Positions 30,611 to 39,050 of a stretch of 59,806 nucleotides of DNA are shown piece by piece. The number at the start of each line of letters is the position of its first letter. The stretch's first letter is position 1. The DNA lies in NCBI GenBank assembly GCA_029907605.1, contig JARYLO010000004.1, positions 1 through 59,806 on the forward strand, read 5' to 3'. A program made the position numbers and the translations under genes. The notes under the pieces are model-generated. The model was not told the origin of the DNA and did not search any database. It was given only the letters and a program-made list of their open reading frames with translations. Source of the stretch: Sedimentisphaerales bacterium. GTDB taxonomy: Bacteria; Planctomycetota; Phycisphaerae; Sedimentisphaerales; Anaerobacaceae.

Positions 30611-32983
30611 ATGCTGACACGTACGGTATTGCTCGTGACAATATATCTAACCTGCATTTGCCCTTCCAGCAAGGCAGTCGAGTTCTTTGAACCAAACTGC
30701 GTCCAGCTATTGGATGGTCCATTCAAGCATGCCCAAGACCTCAATCTCAAGTACCTGCTGCAATACGATGTGGATCGATTACTGGCCCCCTTCCGCAAGG
30801 AGGCAGGGTTGGAGCCCAAGGCACCGAGCTATCCGAATTGGATCGGCCTGGATGGGCATATCGCAGGGCACTACCTCAGTGCCATGGCCATGTACGTCGC
30901 TGCAACAGGCGATAAGGAGTGCAAGCGGCGCATGGACTACATGGTTGATGAACTGGCAACATGCCAGGCCGCCCATGGCAACGGCTATGTCGGAGGCGTA
31001 CCGAATGGCAAGAGGATCTTCCAGGAGGTCGCTGCTGGCAATCCCAGGGCCCCGCACCGGGCTTGGGTGCCCTGGTATAACCTGCATAAGACCTTTGCAG
31101 GCCTGCGCGATGCATGGATCTATGGCAAGAACCCCAAGGCAAGGGAGGTCCTGATCAAGCTGGCAGACTGGTGCTACGAGGTCACCAAAGGCCTAACCGA
31201 CCAGCAGATGCAGATCATGCTCGAACAGGAACATGGCGGCATGAATGAGGTACTGGCCGATGTCAGCGTCATAGCATCGGATCCCAAGTATTTGGACCTT
31301 GCCCGCCGCTTCTCTGACAAGCAACTGCTAGAGCCCATGTCCCAAGGCAGGGATAACTTGGACAATAAGCACGCAAATACACAGATTCCAAAGGCAACAG
31401 GCTTTGCAAGGATCGCGGAATTGACTGGCGACAAGGTATTCGGCAGGGCTGCAGGATTCTTCTGGACCACCGTGGTTAAGAATAGGACGCTGGCCTTTGG
31501 CGGTAATAGCAGGCGGGAGCACTTCCCTTCCGCCGAGGCCTGCAGGGAGTTTATAGAGGAGAGGCAGGGCCCAGAATCCTGCAACACGCACAACATGCTC
31601 AGGCTGACCGAGGTCCTGTTCAGGATCCAGCCGCTGCCTGAGTATGCTGATTACTATGAGCGGGCCGTCTTCAATCATATACTCTCCACCCAGCACCCAG
31701 GGCATGGTGGGTATGTGTACTTCACCCCAGTGCGGCCTCGCCACTACCGGGTCTATTCTGCACCCAATCAGGCCATGTGGTGCTGCGTCGGCACTGGCAT
31801 GGAAAACCTCGCCAAGTACCATCGATTCATCTATGCTTGCGAGGACAGCACACTATATGTAGATCTCTTTATCGCCTCAGAACTGGATTGGAAGGAAAAG
31901 GGCGTCAGGATTCGCCAGCAGACCAGGTTTCCAGACGAACCACAGACCATCCTGACGGTCCATACCGCAGCACCTGTACGATTCATCATGAAGATCCGCC
32001 ACCCTGCATGGGTACCTGCTGGCAAGCTGAGGATGCAACTGAATGAGGCCCTCTTCACACAGCAATCGACACCCTCCTCCTACATTGATATTGACCGTAC
32101 CTGGAAGGATGGCGACACGCTTACCATCCAGTTGCCTATGCATGTACGGCTAGAACCCATGCCGAACGTACCGGAGTATGTGGCGATACTGTATGGCCCG
32201 ATTGTGCTTGCCGCCAGGACAGGTACAGAGGACCTAGTTGGTCTGATCGCCGATGACGGGAGATGGTCCCAAATCCCCTCAGGCAGGCTCCTGCCGCTGG
32301 ATAAGGCGCCGATGCTTGTCGGAGACCTCTCAACCATACCGGATCAGGTCAGACGGATCGATGACGGTCAGGGCCTTCGCTTCAAGGCCGAAGGGGTCAT
32401 AAGGCCTCAGTCTTACAAGGACCTGGTGTTGGAGCCCTTCTTCAGGGTACACGACGCAAGGTACATGATCTATTGGAGGCTAGCTGATCCCAATGGATAT
32501 GCCCGGATCCAGCAGGAGCTAAGGGCCAAGGAGGCACAGCAACTGCTGCTGGATCAACAGACTATAGACCGTGTCATACCTGGTGAGCAACAACCTGAGG
32601 CAGATCACAACATGCAGCATCAAGGCTCTGAAAGCGGCATACACCAGGGTATGTACTTCCGCCATGCAAGGGCACCAGGCTGGTTTAGCTACGAACTGAA
32701 GGTGATCCCTGATGAAACATTGGACCTGTATGTACTCTATTGGGCGAATGAGACAGGTAGCCGCACCTTCGACATCAAGGTCGACGGCACACCCCTGGCC
32801 ACCGAAAACCTTGTCGGCAAGTGGGGTCGGGATGGTTTTGAGGCGGTCAGATACCCACTACCTAAAGACCTCATCAAAGGAAAGGAGACAATCACGGTCA
32901 GGTTCGAACCCCATCCGGGCAACTATGCAGGCGGGATCTTTGATCTGCGAATCATCAGGTCACAGCAAGCTGGGCAACAGTAA
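30611..32983 (+). CDS. secreted GH127/DUF1680 beta-L-arabinofuranosidase-like enzyme (790 aa)
   Basis: Signal peptide [22 protein letters not shown]. The catalytic half matches GH127: [70 protein letters not shown] and [11 protein letters not shown]. The Cys/Glu set that coordinates zinc and gives the nucleophile Cys is present as ESC..CC. Members remove beta-L-arabinofuranose from plant or algal glycans. The C-terminal ~180 residues form a beta-domain ([16 protein letters not shown]). It stands alone behind its own promoter and most likely acts in the periplasm or outside the cell. Confidence 0.9.
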   Translation: MLTRTVLLVTIYLTCICPSSKAVEFFEPNCVQLLDGPFKHAQDLNLKYLLQYDVDRLLAPFRKEAGLEPKAPSYPNWIGLDGHIAGHYLSAMAMYVAATGDKECKRRMDYMVDELATCQAAHGNGYVGGVPNGKRIFQEVAAGNPRAPHRAWVPWYNLHKTFAGLRDAWIYGKNPKAREVLIKLADWCYEVTKGLTDQQMQIMLEQEHGGMNEVLADVSVIASDPKYLDLARRFSDKQLLEPMSQGRDNLDNKHANTQIPKATGFARIAELTGDKVFGRAAGFFWTTVVKNRTLAFGGNSRREHFPSAEACREFIEERQGPESCNTHNMLRLTEVLFRIQPLPEYADYYERAVFNHILSTQHPGHGGYVYFTPVRPRHYRVYSAPNQAMWCCVGTGMENLAKYHRFIYACEDSTLYVDLFIASELDWKEKGVRIRQQTRFPDEPQTILTVHTAAPVRFIMKIRHPAWVPAGKLRMQLNEALFTQQSTPSSYIDIDRTWKDGDTLTIQLPMHVRLEPMPNVPEYVAILYGPIVLAARTGTEDLVGLIADDGRWSQIPSGRLLPLDKAPMLVGDLSTIPDQVRRIDDGQGLRFKAEGVIRPQSYKDLVLEPFFRVHDARYMIYWRLADPNGYARIQQELRAKEAQQLLLDQQTIDRVIPGEQQPEADHNMQHQGSESGIHQGMYFRHARAPGWFSYELKVIPDETLDLYVLYWANETGSRTFDIKVDGTPLATENLVGKWGRDGFEAVRYPLPKDLIKGKETITVRFEPHPGNYAGGIFDLRIIRSQQAGQQ

Positions 32984-33000
32984 CTATTTGGAGAAAAGGT

Positions 33001-33320
33001 ATGATCCTCACCACCACACCACCATCGAAGGCAAGACCATCAAAGTCTACCACGGGGTAGTCACAGGCCAGGCCATACTCGGGGCCAATCTATTTAAGGA
33101 CTTTTTTGCGGGGATTCGTGACATATTAGGCGGCAGGTCCGCCGCATACGAGAAGGTCCTCCGCAGCGGCCGAGACATGGTCCTCCAGGAACTGGCCGAA
33201 CAGGCGGCCTAATTAGGCGGCAATGCCGTTGCAGGCATTGACATCGACTACGAGACCGCCGGTCCCCAAGGCTCCATTCTCATGGTCAGCGTCTCCGGCA
33301 CCGCCGTGACCGTGACCTGA
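33001..33320 (+). pseudogene. UPF0145/YbjQ heavy-metal-binding-like protein, frameshift and TAA
   Basis: ATG 33001 after GGAGAAAAGGT opens MILTTTPP. One base is missing near 33,023, after which the true frame continues [39 protein letters not shown], and ends [25 protein letters not shown] at 33320. An in-frame TAA at 33210-33212 (after EQAA, before LGGNAV) sits where Gln or a charged residue is usual, consistent with CAA to TAA. The family is small (about 105 aa) and pentameric. It is probably dead here. Confidence 0.85.
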
Positions 33321-33392
33321 CCGTTTGACTCAGAGGTCACGCCGCCAGATGAACGCCAGACCCTTGCCCGAACTGGGTAAGAGCGGTCGTGA

Positions 33393-34280
33393 TCAGTACA
33401 TAGAGGACCCACTATTCCCATTGCCAGTGGATCGGATTCCACCGTTCACCAACCTGGCCGTCAAGATGGGTTCGATGAATTTTCGCGTGTCCTCAAGGGC
33501 ATGGTCCAGAGATTGGTACTCTAGACCAACCTGCTGGCAAAGGCGGCAAAATTGGCGGGAAAATGCATCAGGTAACAACGGCATCTGCCGGGGCATGGGA
33601 TGAGTATTGCGTTTTTCAAACGTGGCCTGCAAGGCCTTACGGAGCAGATCAGACCGGAGGCCTTGCAATCTTGCGATAAGGAGGATATCTACCCAATCCC
33701 GCAGGCGGCTACTCGGCGCGGAGCTATAACGACGGGTGATTGCATGGACCTTTTCTGCAACCTGTTGCGAGAGCGGATAGGCTGGTATGGTTACGGGAGG
33801 AATTCAGGCAAACTCTAGCAGTGGTGGCGTCGTTAGCATATCTGCAGGTTCAATGATCGGGTCACCGATTCCTACATCCACATGGAAGGCCTCGAACAAC
33901 CACCCGTCAAGTAGGCTCTGAACCGGAAACCTCAGGTCGGCATCTCGATTAGGTCTGGAAACCTCAAAGGTGAACCAATCCCCAAGATCCTGCAACGCAG
34001 CACAGACCAAGGCGCTGTGGATATCTTGGGCCGTTGAAATGCGGCCAAAAAGTAAGTCAATGTCCTGCGTGGTGCGGGCCCGCTCGCGCAGACGAAGTTG
34101 GAGGGCCAGCCCCCCTTTGAGCACCCACGCACCAGGCTCGATTGCAACGAGACGAGCCAAAAACCGATCAAAGGCGACCGTTTTTCGCAAGCGGGCAAGT
34201 GACACCCCTGCTGTGATGGCCTCCCGCCGCAGACGTTCTTCCAGGGCCCGCCTAAAAGCCGCGCTCGTCTCGTACCTCAT
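33393..34280 (-). pseudogene. abiEii: AbiEii nucleotidyltransferase toxin, TGA-interrupted
   Basis: ATG 34280 lies inside the end of the antitoxin gene. The protein has the AbiEii/type IV toxin pattern: VAIEPGAWVLKGGLALQLRL, then RTTQDIDLLF (the nucleotidyltransferase DID). At 33804-33806 a TGA interrupts the frame between LLEFA and IPPVTIPAYPLSQQVAEK, where members have Gly, so GGA to TGA is likely. The remainder, including VAEKVHAITRRYSS and the C-terminal helices, continues in the same frame to 33393. The short product keeps the catalytic Asp pair but loses the rest. Type IV systems are thought to act by adding nucleotides to tRNA or by phage-triggered abortive infection. Confidence 0.82.
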
Positions 34281-34860
34281 GGCGGCTCTCCAACGCCTCC
34301 CGAATCTGAGCCCCAATAGCCCCACCCCTTTGTCTGGCCTCTGCCTCCAGGGCCGCCTCACTGGTGAGGCCGCGAGCCAATGCCTGCTGGATTGCCTGCC
34401 TGATCCATTCTGCGGGGACAGCAAACCGGATAAGGTCGCTGATGGTCCGTGGAAGTGTCGTTACAGGCAATCCCTGTCGCCACGTGACCTCTTGGGGCGC
34501 CAGCTTGGCAGTGTGGAAACATATGCCTTTAAGGCGGCGAGAGGCCGTGCGCGGGACGGTAAGATGTATCTCACGAGGTAGAAGGTCCGTCAGACCGTAC
34601 AACGCAAGCGCAGTCTCATGCGAGAGGACCCCCCTTCCCCCTGTGGAAAGCCAGGCAATGTACAGGTCGGCATGTGGCGTTTCCGGGAATAGGGCCAGGC
34701 GATATACACCACGCCGGATGCGCACAAAATGGCCACTCTTGACATGATGCGAGAGTAGCGACTTGGAAAGGCCTACCTGCCTACCCTGCCCAGCAGAAAA
34801 ATAGCCGGCCTGCCTTTCAGCTATTTCGTATAGGCATCGCTCGGTTGCTATTTGACGCAT
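34252..34860 (-). CDS. abiEi: AbiEi antitoxin/transcriptional repressor (202 aa)
   Basis: ATG 34860; a start 39 nt earlier is possible. The N-terminal winged-helix (GYFSAGQGRQVGLSKSLLSHHV, FVRIRRGVYRLALFP) binds DNA. The C-terminal half (LSHETALALYGLTDLLP, IHLTVPRTASRRL) is the antitoxin/partner region. The gene precedes and overlaps abiEii by 29 nt. It appears intact although the toxin is broken, so it may remain as a free repressor acting on the palindrome beside its start. Confidence 0.87.
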   Translation of the reverse strand: MRQIATERCLYEIAERQAGYFSAGQGRQVGLSKSLLSHHVKSGHFVRIRRGVYRLALFPETPHADLYIAWLSTGGRGVLSHETALALYGLTDLLPREIHLTVPRTASRRLKGICFHTAKLAPQEVTWRQGLPVTTLPRTISDLIRFAVPAEWIRQAIQQALARGLTSEAALEAEARQRGGAIGAQIREALESRHEVRDERGF

Positions 34861-34861
34861 G

Positions 34862-34898
34862 TGTGCAGAAGGTTCAAATGTATTTGACTTTCTGCACA
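34862..34898 (-). promoter_or_regulatory. inverted-repeat operator of the abiE operon
   Basis: TGTGCAGAA (34862-34870) and its exact reverse complement TTCTGCACA (34890-34898) are separated by 19 nt, immediately before ATG 34860. AbiEi proteins are known to repress their own operon through inverted repeats at this position. Confidence 0.65.
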
Positions 34899-35299
34899 CA
34901 GTATCGCAGAGATGTCATTCGTGTCAACAGGTCTGTTCCCGTTGCCCGCGGATCTTCGTCCTCCAGTTACCTTGTCCGGCCCACTCAGAAGGCCGTTAAG
35001 TGCTAGGCTGTCAGGTCTCCACCCTTTTGCTCTGCTCTCGGTTGCCAGCTTGCTTAGATAGCTTAGATGACGAGGTCTGGATAAAACTACCTTGAATAAG
35101 TGTGGGTACTCTTGCCATGCCGGCGACAGCGAGACAAAATGGCCAGGTGGGTTCTGGAAGGGTGGTGGAGTTTCTGGCCTGAACGATGGGGCATCTTACG
35201 GAGTGCCTGATACCTCCCGGCGGGTCCGGGTCTGTCTGGTACGCAGGTTTACACGACCGGTCGGGGCGATATCATCCTTTGCCTTTGTAGGGTCCGTCT
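34899..35299. other. intergenic region without recognised gene
   Basis: About 400 bp between the abiE operator and the next gene. Possible frames are short and show no family pattern. A short tandem repeat (GCTTAGATA, GCTTAGATG near 35,052-35,070) is present. It may be the remains of a lost gene. Confidence 0.4.
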
Positions 35300-36388
35300 G
35301 TGCTGACAAAAAGGATCTTCGTGCTCGGTCTCGGTTTGGCATGGGCAATAGGCCTGGCCTGTATTGGATTGGTGTATTATTTGACCTACCATCCCAGGCC
35401 TGTTGAGCCTGTTGAGGTCAATGGCGATCCCAATGCGCCGCTCTTGCAGGCCGGCCAGACCGTCAAGATCATGACCTGGAACATCCAGTATCTGGCCGGA
35501 AAGGCCAGGCAATTCTTCTATGAAGGCGGCCCGGACAGACGGCCTTCCAGGGACCAGATCGATACCGCGCTAAAGGCGGTTGCCAAGACGATCATGGATG
35601 AGGACCCTGACATCATCTGCCTGCAGGAGGTAGACGATGGCTCAAAGAGGACCGATTACCAGGACCAGTTGGCCCTACTGCTATCGCTGCTACCTGCTGC
35701 ATACAGCCAGCATGCCTCTGCCTTCTACCACAAGGCCCGTTTCGTGCCGGAGCGACACATACTGGGTCCAGTGGGCATGAAGTTGTGCACCATATCCAGA
35801 TACCGAATACACAGCGCAGTGCGCTACCAACTGCCGCTGTTTCCAAGCGGCCTGATCGCCCAGCAATTCTATTTCAAGCGTGCCGTACTGGAGGTGAGGC
35901 TGCCTATTGCAGGTGGCAAGGACCTGGTAGTGCTCAACACCCACCTCGATGCCTGGACACAAGGGACCGATGTCTCGCGTCAGCAGGTCAGCTTCATAGC
36001 CAACTTCCTGGATCGATTGGACCAGCAAGGCCTGCCATGGTGCCTTGCAGGGGATCTAAACATACTTCCTCCCGGTCCTGCCAGGTCCAGATTGTCGGCC
36101 CAGTATCAGGCAGAATACAGTGAGCAATCGGAGCTGGATCTCCTGTACCGTAGATACCAGGCAGTACCTAGCCTTGCCCAGGCCAATGGCCCTGACTATG
36201 CAGACTGGTTCACATATTGGCCCAATGGCCAGCCCGATCCGGATAGGACCCTAGACTACATCTTCCTCTCCAGCCAGCTCCTCCTAGGACCGCATCGTGT
36301 CATACAAAGGCCAAGAGGATCAAAGGATTACCTGCAGGCCTCTGACCATTTCCCCATAGTCACCCAGCTCCACCTACATGTCCACTAG
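35300..36388 (+). CDS. membrane-anchored endonuclease/exonuclease/phosphatase (362 aa)
   Basis: GTG at 35300 precedes an N-terminal membrane anchor (VLGLGLAWAIGLACIGLVYYL). The catalytic fold is of the endonuclease/exonuclease/phosphatase superfamily: VKIMTWNIQYLAG, DIICLQEVDDG, LVVLNTHLDAW, CLAGDLNILPPG, LDYIFLSS and SDHFPIVTQL. All acidic and His residues of the metal-dependent hydrolase site are present. Substrate could be nucleic acid, sphingomyelin-like lipid or a sugar phosphate. Its 3' end carries one copy of a 21-bp direct repeat found again past the downstream ATPase gene. Confidence 0.85.
   Translation: MLTKRIFVLGLGLAWAIGLACIGLVYYLTYHPRPVEPVEVNGDPNAPLLQAGQTVKIMTWNIQYLAGKARQFFYEGGPDRRPSRDQIDTALKAVAKTIMDEDPDIICLQEVDDGSKRTDYQDQLALLLSLLPAAYSQHASAFYHKARFVPERHILGPVGMKLCTISRYRIHSAVRYQLPLFPSGLIAQQFYFKRAVLEVRLPIAGGKDLVVLNTHLDAWTQGTDVSRQQVSFIANFLDRLDQQGLPWCLAGDLNILPPGPARSRLSAQYQAEYSEQSELDLLYRRYQAVPSLAQANGPDYADWFTYWPNGQPDPDRTLDYIFLSSQLLLGPHRVIQRPRGSKDYLQASDHFPIVTQLHLHVH
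36357..36377. repeat. direct repeat, left copy, in the 3' end of the EEP gene
   Basis: TAGTC[A]CCCAGCTCCACCTAC. 20 of 21 positions match the copy at 37772-37792. It encodes VTQLH of the EEP protein. Confidence 0.75.
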
Positions 36389-36467
36389 GTCTCCTGTGGC
36401 CTAAGGTTGAACACCAGTCCAGAGCAGTATTGCGGAAGTCTCGCAGCACATCCTTACATAGCTCAAA

Positions 36468-37643
36468 TCACGAGGCCTGTGACAATCCCCTGAGTTCCCT
36501 GGCCAAATCAACCAGATTGATTGCCTCGATCCCCCCTTCGAGTGGATACCGCTCATTGCCCGGGTAAACGACGAATGCGTGCGTGGGCTTCAGGTCTTGA
36601 CAAGCGCTATAGAACCCTCTTTCAGGTCTGGGGGCAAGGCTTCGTTTGATCTCAACGATCCATCTAGTCCCATCGGGCAGAAAGAGTAACAGGTCAGATT
36701 CTGCTCCCCCGACAGTCCGGTAGAAATAAAGAGATGTCCCGTCTGGCGCGCAGGCAGCCAGATTCTCGATAACAAAGCCCTCCCAACTGGCCCCTACAAC
36801 CGGATGTGCCAGCAGTCCTTCTAGATCCTGTATCTGCAACAGCGCGTGTACAAGACCGCTGTCTCGCAGGTACAGACGAGGCGAGCGGACAAGTCGCTTT
36901 CCAATGTTGGAAAACCACGGCTGGAGCCTGCGTACTAGAAACAAATCGGTAAGCAGGTCCAGATAGCGATTGACTGTCCTGACATCTAGACCAAGGTTAC
37001 GAGCCAATTCGCTGCTGTTTAGTACCGCACCCTGCAGGTGAGCCAACATTGTCCACAGCCGCCGGAGGGCCTCAGCAGGGACGCGAGGCCCAAACTGTGG
37101 TATCTCGCGTTCCAAGTATGTCCTGATGAAGTCTTGTCTCCAGCGAAGGCTCTGGCTGTTACTGGCGGCCAACAAACTTTCTGGAAATCCTCCCCTCAAC
37201 CACAATTCCTCCAAGGAGCGACCCGTCGGTTCCAGCACCGAGAATGGTGCAAGCTCCAAGAACCGCACGCGGCCTGCAAGGGATTCACCGGACTGGCGAA
37301 GCAAACCCAGGCCGGCAGAACCGAGGAGCAGATACCCACCTGCACGTTTGCCCTGCCGCCGCATCCGGTCGATCATCCCCCGCAATACCGGAAACAGCCT
37401 GGGCACCCGGTGTAGTTCGTCAAGTATGACAAGCTCGCCCAGGTGCTGGGCCAGATAGGCCTCTGGATCGGCCAATTTGGCACGGTCCTGCTCGGATTCT
37501 AGGTCCAAATAGACCGCCCTCCTCTGTTCTGCCACCGCCAAGGCAAGCGTGGTCTTGCCCACCTGCCTGGGCCCCACCAAACAGACCGCTGGAACCTCGT
37601 CCAGGGCTTTGAGTACTTCAGACATGAGATATCGTGGGATCAT
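36468..37643 (-). CDS. AAA/DUF4143 ATPase (391 aa)
   Basis: Chosen start MIPRYL at 37643; MHLDAK at 37670 is a possible alternative. Residues ~20-40 give a Walker A (VGPRQVGKTTLAL) and LVILDELHRVPRLF a Walker B. A winged-helix-like region (NSSELARNLGLDVRTVNRYL) is followed by the C-terminal DUF4143 domain (YLRDSGLVHALLQI, RTVGGAESDLLLFLPDG), whose ESD..VEIK pattern resembles a PD-(D/E)XK nuclease core. Such genes are often mobile and their cellular role is unknown. It is flanked by a direct repeat. Confidence 0.83.
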   Translation of the reverse strand: MIPRYLMSEVLKALDEVPAVCLVGPRQVGKTTLALAVAEQRRAVYLDLESEQDRAKLADPEAYLAQHLGELVILDELHRVPRLFPVLRGMIDRMRRQGKRAGGYLLLGSAGLGLLRQSGESLAGRVRFLELAPFSVLEPTGRSLEELWLRGGFPESLLAASNSQSLRWRQDFIRTYLEREIPQFGPRVPAEALRRLWTMLAHLQGAVLNSSELARNLGLDVRTVNRYLDLLTDLFLVRRLQPWFSNIGKRLVRSPRLYLRDSGLVHALLQIQDLEGLLAHPVVGASWEGFVIENLAACAPDGTSLYFYRTVGGAESDLLLFLPDGTRWIVEIKRSLAPRPERGFYSACQDLKPTHAFVVYPGNERYPLEGGIEAINLVDLARELRGLSQAS

Positions 37644-37771
37644 CCTTGCAAATTTAGCATCGAGATGCATGTTTTGCAAGGATCTATCTGCGGATCGAAC
37701 CAAGAACAGGCGAAAAAGGCCTCTTGAAGGTAGCAGCTCCACGGGCTCCGGTGCCCTGCTCCAGCAGTTCT

Positions 37772-37792
37772 TAGTCGCCCAGCTCCACCTAC
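37772..37792. repeat. direct repeat, right copy, beyond the ATPase gene
   Basis: TAGTC[G]CCCAGCTCCACCTAC. It differs from the left copy at one position. The two bracket a 1.39-kb segment (36378-37771) that contains only the ATPase gene. Confidence 0.75.
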
Positions 37793-37847
37793 CCGGCAGG
37801 TAGGCATCCTATGGCCGACTGGCTGGTTGTCCGTGCCAGAGCAGCAG

Positions 37848-39050
37848 TCATGATCTGCTCTGCCGCTCAGCAGCACCCCATGTCCAACCTTCAAAAAGTA
37901 CCTCTGCCTGTTCGATGACGGTCTGGGTTGCCTGCCCCTGCTTATCTGGCGGGTAACCGTACTTACGCAAGATGCGTTTGACAAGCCTTCGCAGATTCGC
38001 CCTTGCATTCTCACGCTTATCCCAGTCTATAGAAACATTGGACCGCACCGTCTGCACTAGATCTAATGCGATCCGTTTCAAGGTCGACTCACCCAGCACC
38101 TTCACGGCGCTGTCATTGGTCTCCAGGGCGTCATAAAAGGCCAATTCCTCCTCGCTAAGCCCGAGCCTCTCCCCCCGCCGGTCAGCCTCCCGGATCTGCT
38201 TGGCCAGGGCGATAAGCTCAGCGATTACCTGTGCTGCATCGATCGTGCGATTCTGATAGTTACGGATGGCCCGCTCGAGTAATTCCGCAAATGATCGCCC
38301 AAGCACAACATTCTTTCTCTTTCGGACCTTAATCTCACCGTCCAGAAGCCTTCGCAGCACTTCCACAGCCAGGTTCTTGTGGGTTATCCCCTCGACCTCT
38401 CTGAGGAACTCGTCCGAAAGGACCGATATGTCAGGTTTCTTAATCCCAGCCGCAGCAAATAGGTCAAGCACACCCTCTGGTGCAATTGCCCGTGAGATGA
38501 TCTGCCTTATGGCAAGACCCAATTCCTCTTCGTGCCAGCCTGTACTTGGTTGTCGTTTGACCAATGCAGCCCGTACCGCTTGAAAGCAGGCGACGTCATT
38601 GCGGATGACGTGTTCGTAGTAATTGCGTTGCCAGACTGGCGTGCCAGGGGTGTTGCGCATTTCATTTATGCGTCTGGTGGATGCCGATTTGAATAAACGG
38701 ACAATCGTTGGAATGGTGTTGGACGTTGGTTTACCGAATTGTTCCAATGTAGGGGCACGTTGCAACGTGCCCCTACCATCCGGATGCAATACGATGATCC
38801 CGTGAAAATGGTTTGGCATGACCACAAACGCATGCAATTCAACATTTGGTCGAATGGCCGCCGTGCGCAACCATTCATCCCGCACGATTTTTCCTGCGTT
38901 ATTCATCCACATTCGTCCGTTCACAATCTGACCGAACAAACACGCCCGCCCCTGCGTGCAGACGGTCACGAAATACGCCCCGGCCTGCGAATAATCGTAG
39001 CCTTTCAAGCGGATGCTGCGGCGATGGTGCTCTTGCCGATCGTATTTCAC
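37848..39050 (-). CDS. RAYT-type transposase fused to HsdR C-terminus (400 aa)
   Basis: Residues 1-152 are a REP-associated tyrosine transposase of the IS200-like Y1 group: [18 protein letters not shown], the HUH motif in [11 protein letters not shown] (78-83), [19 protein letters not shown] and the catalytic Tyr in [12 protein letters not shown]. From residue ~153 the chain continues without a break into the C-terminal part of a type I restriction subunit: [56 protein letters not shown] and [18 protein letters not shown]. The GTG start at 39050 overlaps the hsdS stop by 4 nt (GTGA). The nuclease and helicase parts of HsdR are absent. Both parts are in frame and free of stops, so a fusion protein could be made. 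Confidence 0.85.
   Translation of the reverse strand: MKYDRQEHHRRSIRLKGYDYSQAGAYFVTVCTQGRACLFGQIVNGRMWMNNAGKIVRDEWLRTAAIRPNVELHAFVVMPNHFHGIIVLHPDGRGTLQRAPTLEQFGKPTSNTIPTIVRLFKSASTRRINEMRNTPGTPVWQRNYYEHVIRNDVACFQAVRAALVKRQPSTGWHEEELGLAIRQIISRAIAPEGVLDLFAAAGIKKPDISVLSDEFLREVEGITHKNLAVEVLRRLLDGEIKVRKRKNVVLGRSFAELLERAIRNYQNRTIDAAQVIAELIALAKQIREADRRGERLGLSEEELAFYDALETNDSAVKVLGESTLKRIALDLVQTVRSNVSIDWDKRENARANLRRLVKRILRKYGYPPDKQGQATQTVIEQAEVLFEGWTWGAAERQSRS
38749..38776. repeat. 28-bp perfect palindrome inside the RAYT coding sequence
   Basis: GTAGGGGCACGTTG followed directly by its exact reverse complement. It encodes the RGTLQRAPT loop, a low-complexity insert seen in this position in related RAYT proteins. 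It has the character of a REP element. Confidence 0.8.

Noticed and set aside
32712-32984. Frame overlapping the end of the GH127 gene as an N-terminal part of the UPF0145 protein
   Set aside because: The UPF0145 pattern starts at MILTTT at 33001. The earlier part is out-of-frame GH127 sequence.
36468-37643. ATPase as part of the abiE or restriction defence system
   Set aside because: No shared operon or regulator, and it is bracketed by its own direct repeats.
37793-37847. Intrinsic terminator from CCTACC..GGTAGG near 37,790
   Set aside because: Only six pairs and no T-run.
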